Of a stretch of DNA of 64,000 nt, positions 24,421 through 31,947 are shown one piece after another. A program made the translations under genes and the position numbers. This stretch comes from RHKX01 sp963823275 (GTDB taxonomy: Bacteria > Actinomycetota > Thermoleophilia > Solirubrobacterales > 70-9). The DNA lies in NCBI GenBank assembly GCA_963823275.1, contig CAWGKW010000001.1, forward strand, positions 1,214,310 to 1,278,309, written 5' to 3'. The notes under the pieces are model-generated. The model was given only the letters and a program-made list of their open reading frames with translations, made no database searches and was not told the origin of the DNA. How positions within the stretch are numbered: the first letter of the stretch is position 1; each line of letters opens with the position of its first letter.

Positions 24421-25385
24421 GGGCCCGGGGTCTGGGCGGCTTCCGCGTTCAGATCCCGCACCGCGCCGAGCAGATCGCCGGCGGTGACCTGATCGGCGGC
24501 GATGATCGAGGGCAATCGCCCCCGGACCTCAGCGCATTTCCGGGCGCGTCCGGCGATCACGCCGCGCGCGTTGACCAGCGCCGAGGCCCCGAGGTCGGGA
24601 ACGGCGGGGGCGGTGGGTGGGGACCAGTGGTTCATCAGAAACATCGAGCCCGTCACATCGCCCCGGTTGGGCCCGCAGCTCGCCTGCCAGTTGGAGGGCT
24701 CGGTGAGCTGTTTGGAGTTCGGGAAGGTGTAGGGAGTCTCCTGGAGGATCCCCTGGTAGGTGCGGTGGTACCAGGGGACTTCGCCGGCGTCGTTGTCGGC
24801 CAGCATCACGACCTGCTGCTGCGAGCGGATCATCCGCCGCAGCGTCGGCCACTCGGCGGTCGGTCCCTTGTAGACGAAGTCATAGAGGCCGCTCCGCTTG
24901 ACCGCCTTGGCGAAGTCGAACGGCCTGATGTAGTCCTCGTTCTCAACCAGCACGACGTTGTTGGGATGGTTGCGGATGAACTTCGTGATCTGCCGCAGGG
25001 CCGGGGCGAGCTCCGATGCTCCGAGCTGGCAGTAGACATGACAGAAGTAGGTCCTGGCTCCGGGGTCGTCGGCGGATGCGTTGGCGACGACGCCGTCATC
25101 GTGGAGCTGTCCGTAGTAGGTGTCGACGAGGAACCCGCGAATCCCGAGCTCGAGCTGATCGGGAATCGCGATCGACTGGTTCGGCAGCACCCAACCCAGC
25201 GACGCCGTCGACATCGCGTTGTGGGCGGCGGGCAGGACGACCTCGTTGAAGGGCTGATTGCAGAGGACCTTCTGCCCGTTGCAGCGATTGATCCTCGCGT
25301 TCGCCGTTGCCGTGAACCCGGCTCCGAGGAGGGCCGTGAGGACGATTGCGAGCAGGGCGATGCGTGACCGACGGGGGAAATCCAT
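24417..25385 (-). CDS. Secreted PI-PLC X-domain-like protein
   Basis: A 322-residue exported protein similar to phosphatidylinositol-specific phospholipase C X domains. The signal peptide is RIALLAIVLTALLGAGFTAT. Conserved parts are LPAAHNAMSTASLGW (first catalytic His), LELGIRGFLVDTYYGQLHDD (the G-x-R-x-L/F-x-D block) and VLVENEDYIRPF. The second catalytic histidine is probably in ARTYFCHVYC. It may cleave phosphoinositides or other phosphodiesters outside the cell. I choose the ATG at 25385: TAGATT lies seven bases upstream of it and would overlap the alternative TTG at 25394. It is translationally coupled to the downstream hydrolase. Confidence 0.83.
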   Translation of the reverse strand: MDFPRRSRIALLAIVLTALLGAGFTATANARINRCNGQKVLCNQPFNEVVLPAAHNAMSTASLGWVLPNQSIAIPDQLELGIRGFLVDTYYGQLHDDGVVANASADDPGARTYFCHVYCQLGASELAPALRQITKFIRNHPNNVVLVENEDYIRPFDFAKAVKRSGLYDFVYKGPTAEWPTLRRMIRSQQQVVMLADNDAGEVPWYHRTYQGILQETPYTFPNSKQLTEPSNWQASCGPNRGDVTGSMFLMNHWSPPTAPAVPDLGASALVNARGVIAGRARKCAEVRGRLPSIIAADQVTAGDLLGAVRDLNAEAAQTPGP

Positions 25386-25392
25386 CAGCGTC

Positions 25393-25398
25393 AATCTA
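25393..25398 (-). promoter_or_regulatory. Putative -10 element of the PI-PLC operon
   Basis: Read on the minus strand this is TAGATT, seven bases before the ATG at 25385, with no Shine-Dalgarno between. It overlaps the alternative TTG start and so favours the ATG. Transcription would be leaderless. Confidence 0.42.
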
Positions 25399-25444
25399 CT
25401 CGGGCGGTCGAGAGAGGCACAAGGGGATACCCTTGCCGTCGCTC

Positions 25445-25515
25445 GGCGCCTTGGCGGAGTGGCTACGCAGCGGCCTGCAAAGCCGTTTACACCGGTTCGA
25501 CTCCGGTAGGCGCCT
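25445..25515 (+). tRNA. tRNA-Cys (anticodon GCA)
   Basis: A complete 71-base tRNA. Acceptor GGCGCCT pairs with AGGCGCC, the anticodon stem-loop GCGGC-CTGCAAA-GCCGT gives GCA (Cys), and the T-arm ACCGGTTCGACTCCGGT is canonical. CCA is not encoded. TACCCT at 25428-25433 lies 11 bases before the mature 5' end and is a possible -10 element. The PI-PLC operon diverges from it. Confidence 0.95.
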
Positions 25516-25651
25516 CTTTGTACGAGCTGTTTCTACGGCAATGGGGCAACCGGGGACGACAGGGATCGAGCCTCGTACCTCACAGTCCCTGCCGGCATGA
25601 GTGACGGCGAATGGCCTGGACGCATGTCGGTCGGTGTGACAGGATGGCGGC

Positions 25652-26152
25652 ATGAACCGCCGCCTCACCGCTGCCCTGGCCGCCCTCGTCCTGGGCTTCG
25701 CTCTGTTCGCATCCCACGCCAACGCCAAGGTGACGATCCTCGACAGCGACAGTGGGCAAGAGGTCGACACGGTCACCAAGGGCAAGTGCGCCGTAATCGG
25801 CAAGAAGGGCAGTAAGGACTTCAGATTGTTCGCGAGGTCGGAAAATGGGAAGTTCAGTTTGGCCGCCTACATCGACCACCCGAAGTTCGTCGGATTCGAC
25901 GATTCCTACACGGCGTACTACGGCGCCAGCAACCCTCAGATCATCCTCGCCCGGAACTCCGATGACGAGCGATTCAGCAACTTCGATATCCCCGGAACAC
26001 CCCCCGGGACGGTCGGTGCCGGGGCGATCGCATTCCGCAAGGACGGGCGCCGGGTGGGCATCGGCCTCTACGCGGCCTCCAACGAGACCTTCACCGAGGG
26101 CTACTCGTTCGCCGGGTCGATCAGCTGCAAGTACCCGAAGAAGCGGAAGTAA
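25652..26152 (+). CDS. Small secreted protein of unknown function
   Basis: A 166-residue exported protein with a clear signal peptide (ALAALVLGFALFASHANA). The mature part has two cysteines, one near each end (TKGKCAVIGKKG and SISCKYPKKRK), that could close a disulfide, and a lysine-rich C-terminus. It contains FSLAAYIDHPKFVGFDDSYT and a glycine/proline stretch. I do not recognise a family. CAGGAT lies six bases before the ATG and there is no clear Shine-Dalgarno. The position near tRNA genes and the type resemble the other small secreted genes at 28081 and 22711. Confidence 0.7.
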   Translation: MNRRLTAALAALVLGFALFASHANAKVTILDSDSGQEVDTVTKGKCAVIGKKGSKDFRLFARSENGKFSLAAYIDHPKFVGFDDSYTAYYGASNPQIILARNSDDERFSNFDIPGTPPGTVGAGAIAFRKDGRRVGIGLYAASNETFTEGYSFAGSISCKYPKKRK

Positions 26153-26199
26153 GGGGCGGCCCGGACGGGGCTGGCGTCGGGCCTGGGCAGGTTGGCCCC

Positions 26200-27462
26200 T
26201 CAGTCCTCGACCGTGAACTTCAGCCCGGCCCGCTCCAGGCGCGGGGCGGATTCGGTGCCGAGGGCGATCGCCGGGGTCACGTAGCCAAAGGAGTCCGGCG
26301 TGGCCGGCTTGCCGGACAGGATCAGGCCGGCCTCGCCAAGCATGTGGGCGGTCGTCAGGTAGCCCGGGTGCCCGCGCGCCTCGACGGCGACGGCGACCTG
26401 GTTTCCCCCCGTTGTGGTGGCTTCGATCCTCATCTGCCACGACCAGTCCTCGAGGCGGTCGGGCGATGGTCCGAACCCGGAGTCGGGCAGCACGCGGCGG
26501 AGAACCGAGCTGACGCGTTTCTTGGTGTCGGGCCCGGCAAGCAGTGTCCGGCGCATGCCGGCCTGAGTGGCCGCGAGCGCTCCGGCGATCCCCAGGCGCG
26601 CGGGCAGCGTGATGAGCCCACCGTCGAGGGCGACGCCCTCGCGGTAGCGGAACGGCGGCGGCGGATGATCTCCGGAAGTGAGCGCCGTGGTCCGCTGGAT
26701 CACGGCCGGATTGATGAAGGCCGCCGGTGACATCGGTCCGATCACGGCTCCGTCGGCTCCCCGGCGCACCTCGATCTCGATCGGGCTCACCTCTCGGACT
26801 CGCTGCGCCCGGGCCGGATCGTCGATCAGCGCCGCCGGATCGGCCGCCACCGCCGAGTCCGGGTCGGCGGTGACCTCGACCATGCTCTGGCTCGTACCGC
26901 CGGAGATCGTGTCGGAGGGCCGGGGGAGGCCGGGCGGAGGCTGGATGCGAACCTCGAGGTCGACGCTGAGGAGGTCCTCCGACCAGCGGTCCCGGGCCGC
27001 CTCGGCAGCGAGCAGGACGGCCAGGTCGGGTGGCAGCGCCTCGAACCCGCAGACCTGGACGATGGCGACGCCCTCGGCTCGGGCCGCGGCCCCGAAATCC
27101 CTGAGGATTCGGCGCGCGAACGGAATCTCACCGGTCAGGTCCAGGTAGTGGGCGCCGCCCTGAACGCAGGCATCGATCACCGGGCGGGCATGACGCGTGT
27201 AGGGGCCGACGAGGTTGACGACCACCTTGGTCCGGGACGCCATCGCTCGCAGGGAGTCGCCGTCGCCGGTGTCGATGATGATCGTCTCGGCGCCCGCGGC
27301 CCCGACCTCCCCGAGGACCCGATCCAGCTTGCCGGCGTCGCGGGCCGCCGCGGCCCACCTGTAGGCGTCCTCAGTGGCCCGTTCGGACAGGTAGGCCGCC
27401 ACCCGACGTCCGGTTACCCCGGTCGCGCCGAGTACGACGACGTCGAAGTCCCTGTCGCTCAT
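26200..27462 (-). CDS. Saccharopine dehydrogenase-like / trans-acting enoyl reductase family protein
   Basis: A 420-residue protein of the saccharopine-dehydrogenase NADP-binding superfamily, close to the group containing mycobacterial trans-acting enoyl reductase Rv2953 and its homologues. The N-terminal Rossmann motif is VVLGATGVTGRRVAAYL. VVNLVGPYTRHARPVIDAC and GGAHYLDLTGEIPFARRI are typical of the family, and VQVCGFEALPPDLAVLLAAE follows. It probably reduces a lipid or polyketide intermediate with NADPH; its substrate is unknown. TAGGGT lies six bases before the ATG on this strand, so transcription may be leaderless. It diverges from tatA over 48 bases. Confidence 0.85.
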   Translation of the reverse strand: MSDRDFDVVVLGATGVTGRRVAAYLSERATEDAYRWAAAARDAGKLDRVLGEVGAAGAETIIIDTGDGDSLRAMASRTKVVVNLVGPYTRHARPVIDACVQGGAHYLDLTGEIPFARRILRDFGAAARAEGVAIVQVCGFEALPPDLAVLLAAEAARDRWSEDLLSVDLEVRIQPPPGLPRPSDTISGGTSQSMVEVTADPDSAVAADPAALIDDPARAQRVREVSPIEIEVRRGADGAVIGPMSPAAFINPAVIQRTTALTSGDHPPPPFRYREGVALDGGLITLPARLGIAGALAATQAGMRRTLLAGPDTKKRVSSVLRRVLPDSGFGPSPDRLEDWSWQMRIEATTTGGNQVAVAVEARGHPGYLTTAHMLGEAGLILSGKPATPDSFGYVTPAIALGTESAPRLERAGLKFTVED

Positions 27463-27468
27463 GCCCGC

Positions 27469-27502
27469 ACCCTATTGCCCGCACGCACCGATCAGCGATA
27501 AT
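27469..27502. promoter_or_regulatory. Divergent leaderless promoters (reductase / tatA)
   Basis: In the 48-base gap, minus-strand TAGGGT (27469-27474) lies six bases before the reductase ATG at 27462. Plus-strand GATAAT (27497-27502) lies eight bases before the tatA ATG at 27511; TTGCCC at 27475-27480 is 16 bases further upstream and could be its -35. Confidence 0.45.
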
Positions 27503-27510
27503 CGGCCTCC

Positions 27511-27738
27511 ATGCCCTCGATAGGCCCACTCGAGATCGTGATCGTCCTGATCATCCTGCTGGTGATCTTCGGCCCCAAGCGCCTGCCGGAACTGGGGCGC
27601 AGCGTCGGCGAGGGAATGCGAGAGCTCAAGGCGTCGCTGAGCGGCTCTCGGGACGACGAGGAGGATCAGGAGCCGGTCAAGGTCGAAGCCGAGCGCGACG
27701 ACGGTGAAACCGAGGACCCGCCAAGCTCCACCGCCTGA
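27511..27738 (+). CDS. tatA: Sec-independent protein translocase TatA/TatE
   Basis: A 75-residue pore-forming subunit of the twin-arginine translocase, which exports folded proteins. The single N-terminal membrane helix (LEIVIVLIILLVIFGPKRLP), the conserved F-G-P hinge, the amphipathic helix ELGRSVGEGMRELKASLS and an acidic tail are diagnostic. No tatC or tatB is in the window. GATAAT eight bases before the ATG and no Shine-Dalgarno suggest a leaderless transcript. Confidence 0.95.
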   Translation: MPSIGPLEIVIVLIILLVIFGPKRLPELGRSVGEGMRELKASLSGSRDDEEDQEPVKVEAERDDGETEDPPSSTA

Positions 27739-27768
27739 GGCCGGGCCGCTGCTAGATTGCCGCATCCC

Positions 27769-27841
27769 GGGCGTTTAGCTCAGTTGGGAGAGCGCCAGCT
27801 CGACAAGCTGGAGGTCACTGGTTCGAGCCCAGTAACGCCCA
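27769..27841 (+). tRNA. tRNA-Val (anticodon GAC)
   Basis: A complete 73-base cloverleaf. Acceptor GGGCGTT pairs with AACGCCC, the D-arm contains AGCTCAGTTGGGAGAGC, the anticodon stem-loop CCAGC-TCGACAA-GCTGG gives GAC (Val), and the T-arm CACTGGTTCGAGCCCAGT is canonical. CCA is not encoded. TAGATT at 27753-27758 is a possible -10 element ten bases upstream. Confidence 0.96.
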
Positions 27842-27853
27842 TAGCCCGGCCGC

Positions 27854-27871
27854 CCCGCTGACGCGGGTTTT
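27854..27871 (+). terminator. Possible terminator after tRNA-Val
   Basis: A short stem CCCGC (27854-27858) and GCGGG (27863-27867) with a four-base loop is followed directly by TTTT. It sits 12 bases after the tRNA. The stem is short and the T run is only four bases. Confidence 0.5.
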
Positions 27872-28080
27872 CGCGTTCTCGGGCTCGGCGACCTCGATGG
27901 GGGTCGAATCGGCCCTCATTGTCATTTGCGCCGGTACGCGCCGGTTCACCCGATGAGCGAGGACAGCCCCCGTGACCAGGGCTCAAGGTGTCCGATGCGT
28001 CTGTCGATCATGCCAATGACCCCATCAGCTGGGGTCAGCCCCGCCGAAGAAAGCCGGATGAAAGAGGTCGCCTTAGTCGT

Positions 28081-28515
28081 ATGAGCCGAACGAACAAGAT
28101 CGCCCCACTCGTAGTCGCGCTGGTGGCAATGCTTGCCTTCGGCGGCGTCGCGGCGTCGGCGGCGAACAAGAAGGTCGTCAAGTCCACGATTTCGATCAAG
28201 TTCAGGGGCGGCGGCTCCAGCGACTACGCAGAGCCGGCCAGCTTCTACGGCAAGGTCAAGGCCAAGACGAAGTCCAAGGACCTGAAGAAGCGATGCGCGA
28301 AGGACCGCCGGGTCAGGATCATCCACAAGCGCGACGGGGAGATAATCCGCAAGGCCAAGACCGACGGGAAGGGCAAGTACGGCGTCGGCGCCGGCAAGGA
28401 TTTCGTGCCCGGCGACAGGTACCTGGCCGAGGTCAAGAAGAAGACACTCAAAAAGGGCAAGAAGACGAGGGTTGTCTGCAAGGGGGCGGCTTCGAAGGTG
28501 ATAACCGCCGGGTAG
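28081..28515 (+). CDS. Small secreted lysine-rich protein
   Basis: A 144-residue exported protein. The signal peptide is PLVVALVAMLAFGGVAASAA. The mature part is strongly basic and resembles a carboxypeptidase-regulatory/Ig-like fold often seen in surface proteins of this group: SASFYG-like strand (EPASFYGKVKAKTKSKDL), RVRIIHKRDGEIIRKAKTDG, GKYGVGAGKDFVPGDRYLAE. Two cysteines (KKRCAKDRR and RVVCKGAAS) may pair. The sequence KTDGKGKYGV is a typical turn in such modules. It has no enzymatic motif. Its base composition, with many AAG codons, resembles the lysine-rich modules at 15867-22542. Start chosen at the ATG directly before the signal peptide. Confidence 0.72.
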   Translation: MSRTNKIAPLVVALVAMLAFGGVAASAANKKVVKSTISIKFRGGGSSDYAEPASFYGKVKAKTKSKDLKKRCAKDRRVRIIHKRDGEIIRKAKTDGKGKYGVGAGKDFVPGDRYLAEVKKKTLKKGKKTRVVCKGAASKVITAG

Positions 28516-28603
28516 GGCCTCCGGGCGAGTCCAACCCGTTCGCCAACCTGCGCATCCCGGTCGAAGTGGTGCGGCGAACGCCCCGGGTCTAGGATGGGCC
28601 TGG

Positions 28604-29278
28604 ATGTTCGTGGAGGAGGCAGCCTGGCTGCGACGAGAGCTTGCGCAGGTGCCGATCTCGGAGGGTTGCCGGGTGCTCAACGTCGCCTCCTCGACCGAGC
28701 ACTACCGGACGATCGAGCAGCCCCACAACGAGAGCGAGGTGTTGGCCCCGCTGCGCGATCGGGGTGCGGAGTTCACTCATCTCGACCTCAAGGCCGCGCC
28801 GGGGGTGGACGTCGTCTGCGACCTTCTTGCCGACGAGCTAGACCTGAATGCTCGGCTCGGGAGCGAGTTTGGCCTGGTCCTGGTTACGGGCCTGCTCGAG
28901 CACATTCCGCGCGAGCTGGTTCCCGGCCTGCTCGGCCGGCTGCAGTCCGTCGTCGAGCCGGGAGGCGCCCTGGCCGTGACGACGCCGTTCAAGTACCGCC
29001 GCACCGAGGACCCGGTCGACTTCGGCTACCGCCCGTCTCCCGGGGAACTGCGGGACCTGCTCCTCGCCGATCCAAGGTTTGAACCGATCACGGCGGAGCT
29101 GGTACGCATCGACGCCCCCCAGTACTACAAGGGCCTCGTCTCGAGGGCATCGGTCATCCCCGTCGGGCGCCGGTGGATCTCGATGCCGGGAGTGACCGAG
29201 CAGCTTCGCCGGCTCGTCAAGCCCTGGCGATGGCAGGAGTCCTGCGTGATCGCCGGGCGCAGGCCGGACGCTGCCTGA
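28604..29278 (+). CDS. Class I SAM-dependent methyltransferase-like protein
   Basis: A 224-residue Rossmann-fold methyltransferase-like protein. The cofactor loop GCRVLNVASSTEHYR replaces the usual G-x-G-x-G. The acidic strand end is FTHLDLKAAPGVDVVCDL, LVTGLLEHIPRELVPGLL is the post-II segment, and PGGALAVTTPFKYRR is the conserved motif III turn. It may methylate a sugar or small molecule. TAGGAT lies eight bases before the ATG, which suggests leaderless transcription. It is followed after seven bases by an FkbM-type methyltransferase, so the two may modify the same product. Confidence 0.7.
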   Translation: MFVEEAAWLRRELAQVPISEGCRVLNVASSTEHYRTIEQPHNESEVLAPLRDRGAEFTHLDLKAAPGVDVVCDLLADELDLNARLGSEFGLVLVTGLLEHIPRELVPGLLGRLQSVVEPGGALAVTTPFKYRRTEDPVDFGYRPSPGELRDLLLADPRFEPITAELVRIDAPQYYKGLVSRASVIPVGRRWISMPGVTEQLRRLVKPWRWQESCVIAGRRPDAA

Positions 29279-29285
29279 GGGCCAG

Positions 29286-30179
29286 ATGCCCAAGGTGTTA
29301 TCGGCGAAAGGGCTCGCGGGGGCATGGGGCCGCGTCCACGAGGCCTCGGCCAGCTTTGCGGTCATGGCCGACACCCGGAGCCGCGTCAAACTGGCAGCAA
29401 TCAAGCTGATCGCGGCGCTCCCATATGCGCGGTCGCGGGCCCGCCGCCACTCGGTCACCCTGCGAATCGCCGAGCTCGGTGGCCTTCCGATGCGGGTGCG
29501 ACCCGGAACCACCGATCTGGGCACCCTGTTCCACGACTTCGTCCGGTTCGAGCACCTTCCCCCGCCACCCCTGCTCGACGCCGATCTCCGGCAGATCTGC
29601 GAGTTCGGGTCGAACGTTGGGACGGGCCTCGCCGGTCTGGCCGCGCGTTATCCATCGGCACGGGTGCTGGGCGTCGAGCCTGACCCGGAGAACGCGGCGC
29701 TCGCCAGGGCCAACGTGGCCGCATTCGGGGATCGCTGCCGGGTCGTCGAGGCGGCGATCTGGCACCGAAGCGACCGGCTCGCCGTTCGCGGGGATCAGCC
29801 GTCCGGTTACACGGTCGGACCGGTCGGAGAGGCCGCGAGCGCCGTCGCGGGGCTGACCATCGACAGCCTGCTTGCCGCCGAGATGCCCGACGGTGACATC
29901 GACTACATCTGCTTCAACCTCGAGGGGGCGGAGGGACAGGTATTGGAGGCCGGCGGGGAATGGGCCGCCCGGACTCGCTCCGTGCGTTGTGAGTTGCATC
30001 CGGCAAAGGGGTTTGACGCCGAGCGCTGCGTGAGCGCGCTGACGGCGCTTGGGTTCAGGGCTTGGGCCGAGCCCGAGGACTGGGGTGGGTGGGGTTTCGG
30101 TCTGAAGGAGCTGCCCGGGGCCACCGCCACCCCATTGCTCACCGGCGGGTCGGGCGCCGTCGAGCCAGGGCCAGGGTGA
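29286..30179 (+). CDS. FkbM family methyltransferase
   Basis: A 297-residue protein of the FkbM group of SAM-dependent O-methyltransferases, which act on sugars of antibiotics, glycans and macrolides. The motif I region reads ICEFGSNVGTGLAGLAARYP, the acidic residue GVEPDPENAALARANV follows, and FkbM-type blocks GLTIDSLLAAEMPDGDIDYI and CFNLEGAEGQVLEAG are clear. The N-terminal 60 residues are basic and hydrophobic without a clear signal peptide. It is cotranscribed with the preceding methyltransferase-like gene. A link to the glycan locus 18 kb downstream is possible but not shown. Confidence 0.85.
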   Translation: MPKVLSAKGLAGAWGRVHEASASFAVMADTRSRVKLAAIKLIAALPYARSRARRHSVTLRIAELGGLPMRVRPGTTDLGTLFHDFVRFEHLPPPPLLDADLRQICEFGSNVGTGLAGLAARYPSARVLGVEPDPENAALARANVAAFGDRCRVVEAAIWHRSDRLAVRGDQPSGYTVGPVGEAASAVAGLTIDSLLAAEMPDGDIDYICFNLEGAEGQVLEAGGEWAARTRSVRCELHPAKGFDAERCVSALTALGFRAWAEPEDWGGWGFGLKELPGATATPLLTGGSGAVEPGPG

Positions 30180-30206
30180 ATCGGCCTCCGCTGTAGGCTC
30201 GGCTCC

Positions 30207-30413
30207 ATGCCAGCCTTGATCTCGCTCGCCGGTGGCCAACAGGAAGTGGTGATCGTCGAGGAAAGCGCCGAAGAGGTTCGCAAGCTGATCCGGCAGGCTC
30301 GAGCTGAGGGACTGGTGGAGTTCACGGCGCAGGATGGCGGTGGGCCGGTCTGGATCAATCCCGCATACGTGATCCTCGTGCGGCCCGAGCCGCCCGGCCA
30401 GCAGCCTGAATAG
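30207..30413 (+). CDS. Small protein of unknown function
   Basis: A 68-residue protein with no recognised family. It contains LAGGQQEVVIVEESAEEVRK and a C-terminal strand GPVWINPAYVILVRPEPP, a pattern of alternating strands like small beta-barrel or ligand-binding proteins. TAGGCT lies seven bases before the ATG, and there is no Shine-Dalgarno. Ten bases separate its stop from the acyl-CoA dehydrogenase start. The next gene carries an identical TAGGCT at the same distance, so the two may be controlled alike. Confidence 0.6.
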   Translation: MPALISLAGGQQEVVIVEESAEEVRKLIRQARAEGLVEFTAQDGGGPVWINPAYVILVRPEPPGQQPE

Positions 30414-30423
30414 GCTGTCCGAC

Positions 30424-31593
30424 ATGAGCGAAACCACAGAGATGACCTCGGCGGGCGCCGGGGTCTACGAGGTTCCCGAGGAGCTGCGGGATTTCCGTGA
30501 ACTCGTCCGCCGGCTCGCCCAGGAGCAGATCGCCCCACGTGCGGCCGAGATCGACGAGCAGGGCGAGTACCCGTGGGACATCCGCGAGCTGCTGGCGTCC
30601 CACGACATCCTCGGCCTGCCGTTCCCGACCGAGTACGGCGGAACCGGCACCGGAACGCTGATGCAGCAGATCGCGGTTGAGGAGATCGCGAGCGCGTGCG
30701 CCTCGAGCGCCCTGATCCTGATGGTCCAGGAGCTCGGCACGCTGCCGATCCAGCTCTTCGGCGGCGACGAGCTCAGGGACCGGCTGTTGCCGAAGTGCGC
30801 GAGCGGCGAGTGGTCGCCGGCATTCGCGCTGAGCGAACCGGAGGCCGGATCGGATCCGGCGGCGATGCGCACCGTCGCCGTCCAGGACGGCGACGAATGG
30901 GTCATCAACGGCTCCAAGAACTGGATCAGCAACGCCGGGATTGCCGACTTCTACGTCGTCTTCGCGGTCACCGACCGGGAGAGCCGCCGGATCACGGCCT
31001 TCGTCGTCGAGAAGGACCGTCCGGGTTTCTCGATCGGAAACCTCGAGCACAAGCTCGGGATCAAGGGCTCGCCGACGGGCTCACCAGTGTTCGAGGACGT
31101 GCGAGTGCCCGCCGCCAACGTGATCGGCGAGGTGGGCCGGGGCCTCTCGGTCGCCCTCGGCACCCTCGAGCGGACCCGCCTCGGTGCCGCGGCTCAGGCC
31201 GTCGGGATCGCCCAGGGAGCCATCGACTACGCCGTCGGCTACGCCAAGGAGCGAGTTGCATTCGGCAAGCCGATCATCGAGCTCCAGGGGATCCAGTTCA
31301 AGCTCGCCGACATGGCGACGAGGACGGCCGCGGCCCGCGAGCTGCTCTACACCGCCTGCGCCAAGATCGACCGCGGCGACCCCGACAGGGCTCGCTACAG
31401 CTCGATGGCCAAGCTCTTCGCCTCCGACACGGCGATGGACGTGACCATCGAGGGCATCCAGGTCCTCGGCGGCTACGGCTACGTCAAGGAGTACCCGCTC
31501 GAGCGGATGATGCGCGACGCCAAGATCACCCAGATCTACGAGGGCACGAACGAGATCCAGCGGGTCGTCATCGCCAGGTCGCTGAGCAAGTAG
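30424..31593 (+). CDS. Acyl-CoA dehydrogenase
   Basis: FAD enzyme that introduces a trans-2 double bond into acyl-CoA in beta-oxidation or branched amino-acid breakdown. The 389-residue protein has the FAD-binding signature PAFALSEPEAGSDPAAM, WVINGSKNWISNAGIADFYV, FGKPIIELQGIQFKLADMAT, IQVLGGYGYVKEYPLERMMRD and the C-terminal catalytic Glu in QIYEGTNEIQRVVIARSL. Chain-length preference (short, branched or medium) is not decidable by eye. TAGGCT seven bases upstream and no Shine-Dalgarno suggest a leaderless transcript. No other beta-oxidation genes are adjacent. Confidence 0.95.
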   Translation: MSETTEMTSAGAGVYEVPEELRDFRELVRRLAQEQIAPRAAEIDEQGEYPWDIRELLASHDILGLPFPTEYGGTGTGTLMQQIAVEEIASACASSALILMVQELGTLPIQLFGGDELRDRLLPKCASGEWSPAFALSEPEAGSDPAAMRTVAVQDGDEWVINGSKNWISNAGIADFYVVFAVTDRESRRITAFVVEKDRPGFSIGNLEHKLGIKGSPTGSPVFEDVRVPAANVIGEVGRGLSVALGTLERTRLGAAAQAVGIAQGAIDYAVGYAKERVAFGKPIIELQGIQFKLADMATRTAAARELLYTACAKIDRGDPDRARYSSMAKLFASDTAMDVTIEGIQVLGGYGYVKEYPLERMMRDAKITQIYEGTNEIQRVVIARSLSK

Positions 31594-31628
31594 CCGGGCG
31601 GGCCCTCGGCGCCCTACACTGATCGGCG

Positions 31629-31922
31629 ATGCGCGTCTACGTCTGCTGGGACTCCAATGCCAAGCACCCCGTGCTGGGTGAGCATCCCTGCGGTGTCGCC
31701 TATCACGCGGTGGTTGACGCCGGCTACGACCCGGAGGTCGTGAAGGCCTACGGGTGGGCGAAGATCCCGCCCCTCAACTTCACCAAGGGTCGCAAGGAGG
31801 TCCGCGAGTTGACCGGCTCCTACGAGGTTCCGGTGCTCGTCCTCGACGACGGCGATTTCATCGCCGGCACCGCCGAGATCGTCTCCTGGGCCGAAGCGAA
31901 CCCGGCCCCCGCGGCAAGCTGA
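31629..31922 (+). CDS. Thioredoxin-fold / glutaredoxin-like protein
   Basis: A 97-residue protein with the layout of a glutathione S-transferase N-terminal or glutaredoxin fold. A first strand MRVYVCWDSN is followed by the loop HPVLGEHPCGVAYHAVVD, which resembles an active site with a single cysteine (P-C-G) before the helix. The cis-proline region YEVPVLVLDDGDFIAGTAEI and the final helix follow. The single-cysteine site suggests a monothiol or non-redox role. TACACT eight bases before the ATG (31615-31620) is a very clear leaderless -10. A membrane protein gene follows after 25 bases. Confidence 0.75.
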   Translation: MRVYVCWDSNAKHPVLGEHPCGVAYHAVVDAGYDPEVVKAYGWAKIPPLNFTKGRKEVRELTGSYEVPVLVLDDGDFIAGTAEIVSWAEANPAPAAS

Positions 31923-31947
31923 GCACCAACGAGGGCGGGAGTCGCGG

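Noticed and set aside
25386..25394. TTG start at 25394 for the PI-PLC-like gene.
   Set aside because: It lies inside the TAGATT hexamer, and ATG at 25385 gives a normal signal peptide.
25548..25600. A minus-strand stretch resembling the 3' half of a tRNA (GGCTCGATCCCTGTCGTCCCC), beside tRNA-Cys.
   Set aside because: The T-stem has one base too many, there is no anticodon stem or acceptor match, and the 5' half is missing. It could be a decayed tRNA, but the evidence is too weak to call.
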